DNA of 64,000 nucleotides, from NCBI RefSeq assembly GCF_000429025.1, contig NZ_AUBB01000033.1, forward strand, positions 1 to 64,000, in the 5' to 3' direction. Below the pieces are notes generated by a model that made no database searches, had not been told where the DNA came from, and saw only the letters and a list, made by a program, of their open reading frames with translations. Positions 18,501 through 23,087 of this stretch are shown piece by piece. This DNA comes from Actinospineispora spinosispora DSM 44797. Its GTDB lineage: Bacteria > Actinomycetota > Actinomycetes > Mycobacteriales > Pseudonocardiaceae. Position 1 is the stretch's first letter; each line of letters begins with the position of its first letter. The position numbers and the translations under genes were made by a program.

Positions 18501-19910
18501 CAAGTTCTCGCCGCCCGCCGGGGCGCCGGTGTTCTGGCGCTCCGACACGAAATCCTTGACCAGCGAGGTGATCCGCGAAGAGAGCTGCGCTACCGCGCTC
18601 TCGATCCGCTCGTCCAGATCGCTGTTCCTGCTACCGCTGTTCTTGCCACTGCCGAGACCGTCATGGGTGGTGCTGTGCGAGTCGGTGCGCTGCGCCGGTG
18701 GCCCTCGGCCACGCAGCGCGGAGAGAACGTCGTCACGCACAGTCGCCGCGGCCTCGCAGGCGCGGCCGTTGTCGAGGGTGCATCCGGTGGCGCGCCCTGC
18801 CGGGGCTGCTGCCGTCCCGTCCGTCACCTTGTGTCCGCCGCCGCTGCCCGCTCGCGTCTGGTCGGGGTCCTGTGCCTTGGCCGACTGGCGGCTCGGGCGG
18901 GGGTCCGTCGCGCCCCACTGGGCCGCGTTGGATCCGGCGCCCGCGTTGCTCGGGTTCCGGTTCAGCGCGGCGCCTCGCGCCAGCGCCGACTCCACCTGGT
19001 CCGCTGCCTTGGACAGCGCCTGGTGGGTCGCCTGCCCCGCGTCACGCCCGGCGACGGTGGACACGATCCCGGAGGCGAGATCGACCACCGAGGTGAACAG
19101 TTCGTCGACGCCCTGTCCGGACCGCGGCACCCGGGGCGCCTGGCTGGTTCCGGTGTTCGAGGCCCGCCCGAACTGTCCGGAACCGGCGCGCGCCAGCTGG
19201 TCGGTCACGAACTCGTCGACGTCGGCGGAGACGTCGGCGGCGAGCTGACTCGATCGCGTGCGTGAGGCGTGGCCGGAGCCAGAAGAGGCGGGCGCGGAGC
19301 TGGACTGCCGGACGCGTGGGCGGTCGGCGGGGTCGCTCGGCACGAAGTCCTGGATCGCGTCGGCCGTGGCGTCGTCGGCGGCCGATGAGACCGACGAGGT
19401 CACCACACCGGTCACCTTGTGCGCGACACCCTGAATGAATTCGAGCACCGGGTCGATCAGAGAATCGGGAGAATCGCCGATCGATTCCCGCGTCGCCGAA
19501 TTCTGGGCGGAATAGCCGCCACCGTTTCCGGCGGGACGCTGACCGAGGGTGTCGGACCAGCTGGGCAATTCTTCGTCGCCGGTGACGTCGCTGACCGTTC
19601 CGGTGGCCGCGGTGGGGCGGCCACCACCGGACATGGTCGTCCAGTCGGTCAGCCCGGAGTCGTCGACCGCTTCGCCGCCGGTGCCGAGGTCGGCCGTCGT
19701 GGCCGCGGCCAACGTGACCCCGGTGGCCGCGGCGTGGGACGCCGGCTCGGCGATCCGCGCGTGGCCACCGCCGGCGATGAACGCCGCAGCGATCCACACC
19801 AGGCCTGCTCCGGCAAGCACCTTCCCGAACGACAGTGACAGCAGCGCGCGCGACACCAGCGGCACGACGGTGCTCGCGCACCACCTGCCTGCCGAGATCG
19901 CGGTCTTCAC
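1..19910 (-). CDS. giant multi-domain repeat protein, 3' end outside window (at least 6,636 codons)
   Basis: One frame is open from a GTG at 19910 to the window edge. An in-frame TGA lies 9 nt upstream of the GTG and a GGAG Shine-Dalgarno sits about 9 nt before it, so the start is well defined. No stop is seen in 19.9 kb. Layout by residue: hydrophobic leader 15-50; duplicated helical modules and Gly/Ser/Gln linkers about 260-1200; coiled coil about 1219-1330; paired-Cys repeats about 1357-2840; Cys/Gly modules about 2860-3540; helical region about 3570-4140; hydrophobic pair about 4144-4294; Pro/Ser/Thr-rich linker; papain/deamidase-like domain about 4855-4964; second linker with one membrane segment; coiled coil about 5384-5431; multi-membrane region from about 5447 on. 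The order (secreted or surface repeats, hydrophobic pair, toxin-like fold) recalls polymorphic toxins, but a long membrane region after that fold is not typical. I do not recognise the whole protein. Its function is unknown and an envelope-spanning surface machine is only an inference. Confidence 0.88.
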   Translation of the reverse strand, partial: MKTAISAGRWCASTVVPLVSRALLSLSFGKVLAGAGLVWIAAAFIAGGGHARIAEPASHAAATGVTLAAATTADLGTGGEAVDDSGLTDWTTMSGGGRPTAATGTVSDVTGDEELPSWSDTLGQRPAGNGGGYSAQNSATRESIGDSPDSLIDPVLEFIQGVAHKVTGVVTSSVSSAADDATADAIQDFVPSDPADRPRVRQSSSAPASSGSGHASRTRSSQLAADVSADVDEFVTDQLARAGSGQFGRASNTGTSQAPRVPRSGQGVDELFTSVVDLASGIVSTVAGRDAGQATHQALSKAADQVESALARGAALNRNPSNAGAGSNAAQWGATDPRPSRQSAKAQDPDQTRAGSGGGHKVTDGTAAAPAGRATGCTLDNGRACEAAATVRDDVLSALRGRGPPAQRTDSHSTTHDGLGSGKNSGSRNSDLDERIESAVAQLSSRITSLVKDFVSERQNTGAPAGGENLGTGPTTGGQSGPGQGNAGGAAGGTAGGVLKLVGHVFSEVGQLLQQIGGKSSGATGQSGSQQGSRPGQSAQAGQLGQNAQGGQYASNPVDQLTQQITQVVQNWLVSNGLTGSARQPAPSAQSQAQAPAVSTGRRPSAAQTSPQDSEQPLPVVTGSGPGRPTGTSNGAATPRVPAGQGVDELFGSVVDLASGVVSTVAGREAGQRTHQVLSQAADEIQSALVKGAALNRGQSGTGTNTSGWATTTPRVAHPEAARQGDRGDGDGGRGPAAGTVPTTRGVTGCDADGGRSCDLASKVTDSVYSALRGRGPPASAEDSRNNSGDGSNGRAVRLVGQVSSQVGQFLDQLGDSMSSSSNGRPSSGQSARGSVPQQPGQDLSASITESVNGFVQDLLGRIGAARPTQQTSAQQPMGQPAPRPSAPSLDEAMSRFVDLSSGVVSKVAGRKAGERTRESLSDLADGLTDSLRKPARQSGQSHGQRGSAHGSAKGSIQEPVNDFMQDLFQRLGMADPKRSGGSGGGSSEQQPRGGSDLARSIRESTNDFVQDLLKDLGIGQSQRGSGGSGQQSSGNQGSGNQGSGDQGSGNTVGNGPGNRGGQSAGLQDFGQVLSGVVDMVSGLVTATAGEQAGGQTREMLTGAAQDVLTALAQGNRAGSGGGSGYGGNGNPGMSGSGGGKQTGGQQNGGGQSSLGAEQGQFAGTECQSDAECALADGSLRTRQPSSLGSRAPPPLLADDTQDTDQYQLASWYDSSSPTATNQALDDHLAVINGQKSVDEAKAALAKGSITQADYDKKVAAQKTLQTKADESMGQLSDYDSQLITDTVTGQQKLAAAKTALDKDKEQLDAGKLDKATYDKRATAYAAQQDEVYGQTEQLRWETGGSQLQDPNAGRGGAGAACSSTGAFGECATVAEDAKTGKTEQDRSLCLTGISTCSSSSTVGDRKASASCDLKGCKTTSEAGKTTAATTCGAGECNTSTVADSRGTDTFCQAKAGCTTSGKTPTTPDAADLAAGKQEGSSEATGTCTKNCALASFATKSEAGSDCNTSNGVCDTNSTGRRATETKPTGETAADTTQLAASKTPANTPAASTEASKDNGEASSKAHCAATTVGCDVSSSVRAGGVTENGQRGWLADLLYGDDENTTTSQPAAQASVRCAQGATGCTGTTETSTGGKTEKTTTTSATPAVAADPETGQAAVAATPAKTNTDNHARSGKAGCDVKGGSCTSSSGLGDGDDVLSYSSVDCDQVKGCTGKGTTATTAEVTAGIDGKTATRKTDANHECTVTGTSGGCSTDASSTAVDNGTNLEVTPTVTLAATTAGTGAEPAAKTDPVAELGKGLTAYSRTDSTLECGSKDCTTSSKGTTSGEASGDVKGVRDSNGTTTCEAHGVGGTCGSVGDTEVAHREAQPAANGKPATPAGPVSVSHADAQVRCEDSTQCGGKSSAATSARDTGISEHRRGSSTTADCTVQGGGCLGQASSDASTVAEYVQLDPKTGQPIKGQPTSGPTSTSRSAASIDCRTSTCSGTAHTTSAAFDGAVADGKPRTSEGTVDCQTGSGSCQVQTLSTANTGPGAARAYADGDINTARMPAGPSAASVVGGKMTCEGTDCTGKITATVTATDPSVSPDPRGNRSVGTCSGVSGGTCQAVVNGAASSGPDANSIAPMVQESSTDNATVTSTNTGGTSDEGTSATGGGSSNGEGKDAQGSTASQGGKNPSGQGGQNSEQPATAPGSSANSGGPTVPGASSWSSASATLTCDGSGPCKGTPRGVATGIDGPDNHNGAAGSRGPPEATGTTTSTCDTTGSACQAVSSSSSASGQVVADIYTEQYKNAATQATTQATEARQAADQAAATAALPGATAEQKKAATEAAKTADDAKKTATAATEAAKKPIPADALPATWSQSSSMAQCTGPGCTATTTGDTSGIPGASHTDATCTSTSSGCAVTSDATATLMRDSGQRTKADKNDKDGAPVPGFSGEAETGSNLICPEAGCTGKVTGTAKATAGQDGHSSTSTGEGDTACDGSGECNAGIRASVSTAYSAPGVTQDQQFATTTATIAASCDNGTKAGCPIHATSTTDSVGAKGVKSTTTATCEGGAGCMTGTSGTATPDMSQVSFQCGGAGGCKAISEGKAEAGKAKANAANDCTVGANGQCAGSVQVGASADGSALAGASCQGTKGAQCHYSYEASTSDSASSGGAKANANAHGSKSGEMGGGAVQVMAKTVAKDGTAQAAASCQGTEGTDCSYHFEASASSRSSDPSSKAWAKADAHGSEDGKMGGGAVQVMASTYAKGADAQAQSTCVGAKNCSSTYSAHAEEHDRADQTANAKQPDMPSGYWSANGAGTCSGSGKGGCGVHAWAQAGPGGSGGASCSGDCSGFQLEQSGNSFTQTGPSWNQIQAARAAAAARAAHQVKNLDEFMGGLKDGESAIGYKKTKDGYDIYTKEGDGPVKIDKCSAADCAPGKKIEGGGGQIVIPQTGNPETSRHTTEGQGDHKCDASVGCALSGDDKGKGDGKYWIEGDGNVTDGITASTLHYQDSKPAGNYPANRNEGSFGNTQGKPFTFTCNGGCQGTVSNYDLGKGKFTDKIDIQDTSNLLVGRDGLGNLGNYSHYGPGTITLEGRDHKMMEPIKSDTTDGLTPEKWADVTTKYGYTPWDVPTLKKVLGKGDTLTGFVPDGHGGISIVTKDADGEVQSRPCGADECTGGKPPIAGGGNGTVEFGANGDGTVTQPSVDGKDKSTCTSNSTCGIAATEDGSGMWWMNGNGNVHDGASRSVVTYSGQDKNTANGGTLANHSDQTFSASCAQGCTADVGFAAKPGDKLDHFDLNDAAGVQITARDADGHAGVIKWAGKGHFQSVEGDKVWADQKKAAWNPDEETKQSSDNATLIITRDAAGNPGYYALPTGQSGRIETKEGYVVDNRHNDHVDQSDYSPEDAYNYEHMGDVLKVITPNGDGKGGTLECGGDCTVSGPGLPAQNTPCANCHWVEHLATGEGPHPGGYREITNLGEKKTWYTPTGDAQTCDGCSFTQYNRDKDGNGGGAICTGIVSGVNAGTACSGRSREGTEVSDPQGTRLLYANADGTHTGWSCQSNSDSCGSDPKNLRFDWGPGYTPNDYWALAMDGGFRRPPTGSPIDKSMANDLGLKPGDALPALDADALARMKAEDAKNGTNYADEYAMNLPKLTSGQQDSMAFEYLNQQSTDRRLQNKYGDIYTTKIKPVMDAYRNAKSDGVLTGAEKTDLDKKFDSLDGIDPGLVYEWSAARGVIDGVADANYVRPDINKTKADMAGNPKLVNELAGPAKPGDTRAPIDRALDNVKGALGVDDKGNPNAPYNTSQNSMLSLRPIQTQLDTMNASYARDVADFNSRALAFQRNGGSEATREKLNAEQQTLDARSDQITNSRALLNAATEKIQGSNKDPEKDAKQATLRTLDEKFGRGSGDTHWSDRITAANSQLSDVTDLYNSLDQNDPQQKKWAEKLGMAKSLSSLNYTAVTRNMTERAPGNPIDRLELPSTGKQDLLFALTSAKNRPGYQNWTEDDLSEQFKKWSPDELAQQASQMSAKEYQQSIRGRALTYDESPDREVNKKAADSIRRLGGADGQVDAERMLYRKGSGDDWVPTMLYRVRDADGNVLGWIDADGSKYTSLDDYKNQNSMAEDSDLITRENWDKPDSPLKMTSAHYTSPVEKAMDYVIAPAMIIGGTIATFTGVGAVVGVPLIAGGTTWFVGKAGINIYERSQHWQSNSWSNPAAAADYISLGATALVGAGAFLRPAAVGASLGVRAAAAAPGVIGMSAFTGMYGANLGTTLINWQTMTPAQQDEAIAGLVSGGLMLASPAVGKGLRGGLESGRVPGGLFGIRDGSPMRPMVDTSVSRPAIDILGDVMRPGRPVPLRDVLNHTGLTEGAVRNAVGSGRGGSNPRFRLTEDSSGNVLLDPGGRVRPGAEGLRIRDIVSRQGVSDGNGGKTMTIDQVRAELEHQGVRVPDDAAISRMMGRIDGASTSGRGSDMVVSARAAEGTFRTVADQAPVRPAETGAPETGATQGGRPGDVTGASETGGSGATQGGRPGDATGTPAPVASPASSTGTGTGSGPVAGGTTGSATSGTGAAAQGSGQQGSGQQGSGTQGAGSQGSGTQGTGSQGSGAPGSGSVVTGSGEAPTNITLAYRITETTGPNGPVYIITPITPGTGGTGGSGGGGSGTSGPVGPSAPGRPSATPTSNPATGNPTAGTPGATATSGSNPSGVVVGELTGNPGGLGAPSAPSGTVLVRGGSGGGHSPSAPSQDPAAPTAPTSPTGPGGQRAGGGGNGSDGGTVLADLPGGRSGIGRPAGTSQKPNSAQPEPTSPLEYSPSHGPPGGKNSTTTTKPTSEEAPPAPSTKPERPVNRPDEQSGGPKNDAEPPLGPDKKCACEFFDRASAEKPQNVDPDQVRPATKEDQNTSTQQKKVEDTFDGHTEKGTAAELDQKMADAAPGTRFAVWIKGTGDNAGHMIFGWKNAETGKVEFFDGHRPVSNKAPENTRGFTELGAGKRDNAPNMADEIGEYVGAQHGRPIERGGSGEEGRKAQEGTRAQPTRKGLPGPSELPAGLKPASSSESSGGTTAQMPGRGATEVGGKPSSASAPGGKTVEPAGTPTAGKDVTPVASKQPSKFRAALTRVGRQIAAVVAAIGLVFGGVAAPHEAGAQTGGGRPVAAAGQHAGAERPTGARHGDQPTGRDGGVKPGEQRPGEAPGQSPERPSGQAPEQTLVQQRPATDGPQTGRTGGAPGQNQPAPPSAPITAPVLTVPFFDVRVIWEFGRITRDFGGRGVNNPALNRILRSPQGMSHATFVILNALDRHVTLERNPNNGSFQFVERTPNKIEAWAQNKIQTAWRNQVPTARAERNAPAIEQAQRDHAYWTGVAERATAMAKGIRAGAQGLLGRANRPVDKKGPGRHQQHSWKKEAAKVQSQINELEAEAAHARDQAAAAAAELKRLGPTPQEVAAAQQAEAKNHQTLWQIVWNWVNSRTGWISVGTGVVFTGAVIGAVAWPVALPAIAAMVAFQVRGTLNTAKPWLSNNKWVQRITMTTIVVTLTVNLPLHIRGTMDAASTGLNRWIAALFGVGDVTTLTGALVAMVALWSAKDISTIVANKFWAKVTARAGLVGALATLASIPLLVIGTIVAPDSIQTINLLVYGLTVGTFFGFGGEAAYTLGEKAWTMFGGSAFAKGLTKFVTVFSAATIAAYGMLYQLHSLPTLLIATGALAVGLGAHWFAVQPARAVRVLGRVVVVVVTAGAFWLLLGGVADAAALSTSSGGPGLLAMLGGGTAQAVMIGLTSVIAALPLLSALRSWIQVRGPPALDWLRAAVDAVAVSGPVVAVRVWLAQTQSGLELVLGVRPAPLKTLVVAFKWLVSPVGLSSLGTAAGLVGSYLIVDAHPLPGWVGMIAFAVRGLVNWLPVSSWFAESFLLKDKADGTHTWLKSVLNTVRPITQLININLLVLGMLPLAFWSIDYQVNLMFVIANAGFVVIGVPAAIASWNGKQNPAEASKVWGHVVRWSAIVAFGAVIVSIPLMGIQLTEPQWHLAPTQFLLIWSTYLGWMGESVFEIWHDFAAKRAVKKGTTHAVPMTQKRFWAKASAVSLVVYGIVYLLGNTPVLVGTSAALVSVTALLMWVINRNAPPASKVTFTRALKALGSPIGRTAIGYTVAATAVAVAIAVGPIPGYVAVAGFIAFAVRGTVNLLNVWFPNMPRWVKAGLAAVVALSWLVNLTLHLPAAFAAGGLPALINGLFSAADVLFLVTALPTALNLLVKARAPDNQATRWATWLAFPTITVAAGLLAVQLGFLTGPWVAVLPIAALTAGFVYLTQTKLAATPLGSKAMGAWTWWAGARFLPTALVTANMALAGYGLLRLWLEHRAAAFPTTLALAVVAGAHWFAVQPAKAARILGRVAVVVVTAGVFWVLMAGTAHAAMSGPGPVAAGLSAMLSGGTAHAIMIGLTSALAALPLISALRSWIQLRGPPALDRMRAAADAAAMSRPLAAARVWLAETLSGLALVLGARPALLQMAVTAASTSTAAPAVSAPRRVWNWINSRTGWVSMATGAVFGAAVVGAVIWPVALPAIAAMVAFQVRGTLNAVKPWLSSNKWVQRVLLSALVVTLTVNLPLHIRGTLDPASSATYRWIAALFGVGDVTTLTGTLVLFVLVWAVSNPGTV
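5020..5346 (-). other. papain-fold / glutamine-deamidase-like domain inside the giant protein
   Basis: Residues about 4855-4964 contain CAC (Cys4859/Cys4861), then PGTRFAVWIKG, AGHMIFGW (His4939) and GKVEFFDGH (Asp4956). The order Cys, then GH on a strand, then F-x-D-G matches the Cys-His-Asp layout of bacterial papain-fold toxins and toxin glutamine deamidases, where the end reads V-x-F-x-DGQ. The match is by motif only. The domain is flanked by Pro/Ser/Thr-rich linkers, as exported toxin domains often are, but it is internal and not C-terminal. A structural role cannot be excluded. Confidence 0.5.
11395..15840 (-). repeat. paired-cysteine repeat region of the giant protein
   Basis: Across about 1,480 residues there are roughly 35 short Cys pairs of the form C-x(2-8)-C, for example CDLKGC, CTVQGGGC, CRTSTC, CEGTDC, CDGSGPC, CTGPGC, CPEAGC and CGGAGGC. 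They are spaced at about 35-50 residues and separated by Thr/Ser/Ala/Gly-rich stretches. One Ala-rich helical insert (about 13060-12850) interrupts the array. The spacing suggests serial small disulfide-closed hairpins in an extracellular rod. That is inferred from pattern only. Confidence 0.7.
16560..19120 (-). repeat. intragenic duplicated helical modules in the N-terminal part of the giant protein
   Basis: Four copies of a module of about 45 residues with a core like VVDLASGIVSTVAGR, followed by AGxxTHxxLxxAAD, lie near 19118-18960, 17984-17830, 17247-17110 and 16716-16560. A second motif, GCxxDxGRxC followed by SALRGRGPPA, occurs twice (near 18786 and 17652). Copies one and two together form a tandem duplication with a period of about 1.13 kb. 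A third short module, SIxExxNxFVQDLLxxLG, occurs three times between 17.4 and 16.85 kb. These are seen directly. The function of the modules is unknown. Confidence 0.75.
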
Positions 19911-19930
19911 GTGAAGTCACTCCAGGACTG
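19893..19930 (-). promoter_or_regulatory. Shine-Dalgarno and start of the giant gene
   Basis: Read on the minus strand, GGAGTGACTTCACGTGAAG places GGAG about 9 nt before the GTG at 19910. The TGA inside the same stretch closes the upstream frame. This fixes the start. Confidence 0.7.
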
Positions 19931-20772
19931 GGGAGGGCGGTCCGTGAAGGTCGACGCACGGGTGACCGTGGGGACGACGCTTCAGCGGGAGAGCTTTCGG
20001 TGGAGTGATCGGTACCAGGCAACGGTGCAGGTCACGCTGCGGTACATCCTCTGGTTGGTGCTGCGCGGTGCAGGCACGACCAGGTCGATCGGGTGTGCTC
20101 GAAGCCTGATCTGGGTTCAGGTAGCGGATCGGTGCCGCGCTTGGCGACACATCCTCGGCTGCCGACGTCCACGTGCCCGTGTGCAACCAAGTCGATCGTG
20201 CCCGCGCAGCCCTGGGAACTGACGTCGCGGCGAACCCTGTGAGATAGGCCTCGACGTAAAGTTAACCCATACTTCAGCTCATCGCAAACGGTTAGGGAGA
20301 TCTTCGCCATCCGAGTTGGCGATCATCGTGGTTCGCCGGACCGGCATCCCGTCCGGCGCGGTGAGCGGCCGGTCTCCTCCGGCCTCCCTCGGCCGGCGCG
20401 GCCGGCCATGTGGCCGGTGCCACTGACCGCCGGCGGCTCGGTCACGGCCACGACTCCCGGCTGCCGATCGTGGCCACGGCCATCGTCGTGACATGTCCGA
20501 ATGGCCGATGGCCGCGTGATCGAAGACCGGCCACGGATGGCCACCCGGGCGGGCGACAGATGGCCGAGAAACGCCCACCGACATTGCGCGGTGAATTGAT
20601 TGCCAGAGAAATATTCCGTCGCGGCGCGCGGAATCCGTGAGGCCACCATCCGAGGCTCTGTCCGCACGACGCGCCGAACCCATCACATTTGCGGCTCGAT
20701 CGGTGGTTGAGCCGCAACGAATCGGCCGTCCCGAGCGTTGGCCATATGTAGGGGCCGTGGAGGTTTGTCAGC
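19911..20772. other. 860-bp divergent intergenic region, no convincing gene
   Basis: This gap separates the giant gene from the pseudokinase and must hold both promoters. I could not place -35/-10 pairs with confidence. The part from about 20370 to 20570 is rich in GGCC-centred short palindromes and repeated TGGCC words that could form hairpins or protein sites. The open frames here have shadow-like Arg/Pro/His composition and were not called. Confidence 0.4.
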
Positions 20773-21969
20773 GTGAGTGTGGCCAGCGCTGCTTCCACGA
20801 CGCCCGGGCTGTGCCGGGGGAAGTCAAGCGTGATCAACGAATTGCACAAGGGACCGACCGGATCGGCGACGGCGGTGCTGGTCCGCCGAGGGCCTGGCGC
20901 GACGCTCGCCGGCCGCTACCGACTGCTCGTCCAGGTCGGTGGCGACGAGTCGGCGGACGCCGAGTTCTGGCGCGCGAAGGACACGGTGTCCGGGCACGAC
21001 GTCGGACTGACCGTGCTGTGCGACACCGGCAGGACCGACGGCGGCAGGCGCGCGGCGGACGTGCTGGACCGGGCGACGAGGTGGGGGCACTTCGAGCATC
21101 CAGGCTGTGCGCGCGTGCTGGAGGTGCTTCGCCACGACGGGACGGGGTACGACCAGCTGCCCACTGATGTGTACGGGCTCGCGGTCACCGAGTGGGTGAG
21201 CGGGCGCAGTCTCGCCGAGGCCGTCTCGGGTACGCCGCTGCGCACGGCCGCGGTGCTGGAGATGCTCGCGCCGCTCACCGAGGCGACGGTCGCCGCGCAC
21301 CGCCAGGGACTGGTGCTCGGCTGCGCGCATCCGCAGCGCGTGCGGATCACCCCGTGGGGCGAGGCGCGGATCGCGTTCGCGCTGCCCGGACCGTCGGTGA
21401 CCGCGGAGAGTGACGTCCGGGGTCTCGGCGCGATCCTGTACGCACTGTTGACCGGACTGTCCGGGACCAACACGAACGCCGCCCGGCTGACCGGTCTCAC
21501 CCCGGCACCCCGGGACGCGCTGGGCACCCCGGTGTCGCCCGACACGCTCCGCCCCGGTGTGCCCGCCGAGGTGTCCGAGCTGGCGCTGGGCGCGCTCGGC
21601 GGCGCGACGCCGGGCCGGGTGCACACCGCGGCGGCGGTGCACACCGTGATCAGCGAGTTACTGGCCTCGGAGTCCGATGCGGTCCTGCCGCCACCGGACG
21701 ACGGCGCGCCGGACGAGGTGTGGCAGCCCGACACGGCGGCCTGGGTGAAGACCGACCGGTCGAGGAAACGCAAACTCTCCCTGGGCATGGGCGCGCTGCT
21801 GCTCGGCATGGTCGTGGCGCTCGGCTACCTCACGGTCCAGCTGGTGTTCTTCTTCGGCCTCACGCCGGCCTCACCTCCGAGGGTCGTGGTGCACGACACG
21901 GTCTCGGTGACCGCGCTACCGTTCAAGCTCCCACCCGTCTCCGCACCGGCGGGACGCCAGATCCGCTGA
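20773..21969 (+). CDS. membrane-anchored protein-kinase-like pseudokinase
   Basis: The fold opens with LAGRYRLLVQVGG, the start of a Hanks-type kinase domain, and keeps the lobe order (SDVRGLGAILYALLTG resembles the D-x-WSLG region). Catalytic features are degraded: there is no Gly-rich GxGxxG loop, no clear VAIK lysine, HRQGLVLG stands where HRD is expected, and there is no DFG. One membrane segment (about residues 335-360, GMGALLLGMVVALGYL) follows a basic patch, then a short outer tail. Two starts are possible: GTG 20773 with GGAGG 9 nt upstream, or GTG 20830 with GGGGGA upstream. Related degenerate kinases occur near MurJ in Pseudonocardiaceae, but here the neighbour is the divergent giant gene. 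A scaffold or sensor role is inferred. Confidence 0.75.
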   Translation: MSVASAASTTPGLCRGKSSVINELHKGPTGSATAVLVRRGPGATLAGRYRLLVQVGGDESADAEFWRAKDTVSGHDVGLTVLCDTGRTDGGRRAADVLDRATRWGHFEHPGCARVLEVLRHDGTGYDQLPTDVYGLAVTEWVSGRSLAEAVSGTPLRTAAVLEMLAPLTEATVAAHRQGLVLGCAHPQRVRITPWGEARIAFALPGPSVTAESDVRGLGAILYALLTGLSGTNTNAARLTGLTPAPRDALGTPVSPDTLRPGVPAEVSELALGALGGATPGRVHTAAAVHTVISELLASESDAVLPPPDDGAPDEVWQPDTAAWVKTDRSRKRKLSLGMGALLLGMVVALGYLTVQLVFFFGLTPASPPRVVVHDTVSVTALPFKLPPVSAPAGRQIR

Positions 21970-21999
21970 CTTCGAGGCGCGGTCTGTCACGATGGTGGC

Positions 22000-22941
22000 G
22001 TGGTCGCGGAGAACGTCGCGGCGGACGCGGCCCCGGTGGCGGCGCGGACGCCCGGCTGGACAGCAGGAGCGGTGGCCCGCCATCTGGGCGTGGCCGCTTC
22101 GACGCTGCGCAGCTGGAGCCGCCGCTACGGGCTGGAGCCGACCGAGCACGCCTCGGGCCGGCATCGTCGCTACGGCGCCAACGACATCGCCCGGCTCGAG
22201 AAGATGTGCCAGCTCATCGCCCAGGGCGTCGCACCATCTGAGGCCGCCCACTGGGTGCAGCACCAGCCCGTGACGACCGCCGCACCCGTCGCCGAGCCCG
22301 ATCGGCCGCGCTCACCGGGCGCGACGCGCGCCGTGGCCGGGCTGGTGAGCGCGGCGCTGAGACTGGACAGCATCGCGATCAGCGCCGCGGTCGCCGAGCA
22401 CCTCCGGGTGCACGGCGTGATCGACACCTGGGACACGATCTGCCTGCCCGCGGTCACCGAGCTGGGCCTGCGGACCGCCGCGTCGGGCGAGTGCATCGAC
22501 GCCGAGCACCTGCTCACCTGGGCCATCACCGCCGCGCTGCACCGGGTGTCCCCCGGCGAGGCCCGGCCCGGTGGGCGGAGCGCACTGCTGGCCTGCGCCG
22601 AGGACGAACGGCACACCCTGGGTCTCGACGCGCTGTGCGCGGCGTTGACCGAACGTGGGGTGCTGGTCCGGATGCTCGGCGCGGCGACCCCATCGGACAC
22701 GCTCGCGGACGCGGTGCGCCGCATCACCCCCGCGGCGGTGGTCGTGTGGGCGCAGACCCCTCGGACCGCGCGCGCCTCCGCCCTGCGTGCCCTGACCTCG
22801 GGCTCCTCGACCGCCACGACGATCATCGCCGCCGGCTCCGGCTGGGCCGAGCAGCGCCTCCCGTCCGAGGTCATCCTGGCCGACTCCCTGCGCGAGGCGG
22901 TCCTGCTCACCCTGGGAGCAACCCACCCCGCCACGACCTGA
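22000..22941 (+). CDS. MerR-family regulator with CarH/LitR-like cobalamin-binding domain
   Basis: The N-terminal MerR helix-turn-helix reads TAGAVARHLGVAASTLRSW, followed by the wing GRHRRYGANDIARL. A helical bundle region with DAEHLL follows, then a Rossmann-like C-terminal part. Residues 203-208 (ERHTLG) match the E/D-x-H-x-x-G cobalamin ligand motif of CarH/LitR photoreceptors. In CarH a Trp lies ten residues before the bundle's EH pair (Wx9EH). Here that place is Thr, so light sensing may be altered. The start is GTG 22000 with a weak ribosome site. No carotenoid gene is adjacent, but a terpene cluster lies 21 kb away. Regulation by B12 or light is inferred. Confidence 0.7.
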   Translation: MVAENVAADAAPVAARTPGWTAGAVARHLGVAASTLRSWSRRYGLEPTEHASGRHRRYGANDIARLEKMCQLIAQGVAPSEAAHWVQHQPVTTAAPVAEPDRPRSPGATRAVAGLVSAALRLDSIAISAAVAEHLRVHGVIDTWDTICLPAVTELGLRTAASGECIDAEHLLTWAITAALHRVSPGEARPGGRSALLACAEDERHTLGLDALCAALTERGVLVRMLGAATPSDTLADAVRRITPAAVVVWAQTPRTARASALRALTSGSSTATTIIAAGSGWAEQRLPSEVILADSLREAVLLTLGATHPATT

Positions 22942-22951
22942 GCCTCCACCC

Positions 22952-22995
22952 TCGTGAGTGCTGAGTATGGCTATAGCCACACCCAACACTCACGA
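22952..22995. repeat. 44-bp intergenic palindrome, family A copy 1
   Basis: Arms TCGTGAGTG and CACTCACGA flank a centre GGCTATAGCC. The element is nearly identical in length and sequence to the one at 29009-29052. It lies just downstream of the MerR gene and could act as a terminator or a REP-like element. Confidence 0.7.
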
Positions 22996-23087
22996 ACTGA
23001 CCGGGTGGTTCGTTGCGGAAACGACGCAGGAGCACTTCAACGGCGTAGGGTTCAGGATTCCAGCCCCCACTAACCGGAGGTGGGCAG

